From positions 1-21,166 of the forward strand of contig JBKJUS010000049.1 in assembly GCA_046590575.1 (NCBI GenBank): DNA of 21,166 bases, read 5' to 3'. Position numbers and translations under genes: made by a program. This document shows, piece by piece, positions 20,975 to 21,166 of the stretch. The notes beneath the pieces were generated by a model, which was given only the letters and a program-made list of their open reading frames with translations, was not told where the DNA came from and did no database searches. The number at the start of each line of letters is the position of its first letter. Position 1 is the first letter of the stretch. The stretch comes from DATLNF01 sp046590575. Lineage in GTDB: Bacteria; Actinomycetota; Actinomycetes; BP-191.

Positions 20975-21166
20975 TCAGGACCGTCGACGTACGCCGGGGT
21001 CGACCCCGTTGACCACATCCTGCACTGGCTCTCCAGTCACCGCCCGGCGGAGATTGGCGCTGACCTGGGCGAGGATGCGCAGTCGGCTCTGCAGGGTGCC
21101 GCCGGCGATATGCGGGGAGAGGAACACCTTCTCGTGCCCGCCGACCACCCGCTCCGCGCGCACGAG
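20975..21166 (-). CDS. D-isomer 2-hydroxyacid dehydrogenase, C-terminal part (cut by the window edge)
   Basis: Only the final 63 residues are present; the gene continues past the right edge. VFLSPHIAGGTLQSRLRI carries the catalytic His region typical of NAD-dependent D-2-hydroxyacid dehydrogenases (the TPHIAG motif), followed by the terminal helix and the GEPVQDVVN end. Substrate cannot be inferred from this fragment. Confidence 0.8.
   Translation of the reverse strand, partial: LVRAERVVGGHEKVFLSPHIAGGTLQSRLRILAQVSANLRRAVTGEPVQDVVNGVDPGVRRRS

Noticed and set aside
1..21166. CRISPR array, tRNA or rRNA gene, insertion sequence transposase, sortase gene
   Set aside because: Checked gaps and both strands by eye; no regular repeat-spacer array, no tRNA T-loop context, no transposase or sortase motifs found.

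Overview
High-GC DNA with strongly GC-biased third codon positions, many GTG starts, several genes that lack a Shine-Dalgarno site but carry a -10 hexamer 6-7 nt before the start, LPXTG wall proteins, and a heterodimeric CrtYc/CrtYd lycopene cyclase. This points to an aerobic, pigmented actinobacterium (Actinomycetota). Genus cannot be decided from the sequence.

Layout. 208-4003 (minus): a CDP-alcohol phosphatidyltransferase-like membrane protein, a large secreted LPATG-anchored protein, and metF. 4075-9000 (plus): the first carotenoid block, crtE, crtI and crtB, divergent from metF. A minus-strand DUF559/AbiEi-like gene lies between crtI and crtB and is bracketed by two 100-nt inverted-repeat elements. 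9087-11969 (plus): an LPATG-anchored BNR-repeat protein, an unrecognised membrane-anchored protein coupled to it, and a cupin. 11975-13750 (minus): the second carotenoid block, crtYc, crtYd and a family-2 glycosyltransferase with overlapping ends. 13845-14738 (plus): a Tat lipoprotein with a thioredoxin-like CX4C motif. 14781-17999 (minus): a thiamine operon, thiG-thiH-(Rv2175c-like regulator)-thiS-thiE, behind a TPP riboswitch. 18203-19000 (plus): a tandem SnoaL-like protein. 19081-21166 (minus): a secreted BNR-repeat protein, a small hypothetical protein, and the 3' end of a D-2-hydroxyacid dehydrogenase.

How the genes fit together. CrtE makes geranylgeranyl diphosphate, CrtB condenses it to phytoene, CrtI desaturates phytoene, CrtYc/CrtYd cyclise the end(s), and the glycosyltransferase may glycosylate the product. 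The thi operon makes the thiazole half of thiamine (ThiS, ThiG, ThiH) and joins it to the pyrimidine half (ThiE), probably under TPP feedback. The three beta-propeller-type exported proteins suggest cell-surface functions that I cannot define.

Most interesting signal. The DUF559 nuclease-like gene is flanked by two elements of identical architecture: CGACC-N6-CCACACAAC, exactly 60 nt, then GTTGTGTGG-N6-GGTCG. The downstream element supplies the protein's last codons. The unit separates crtI from crtB and looks like a selfish or self-regulated module that may not have been described. Other signals are an 18-bp perfect palindrome at the crtI promoter, three 14-bp iterons before crtB, and a wHTH regulator gene inside the thi operon.
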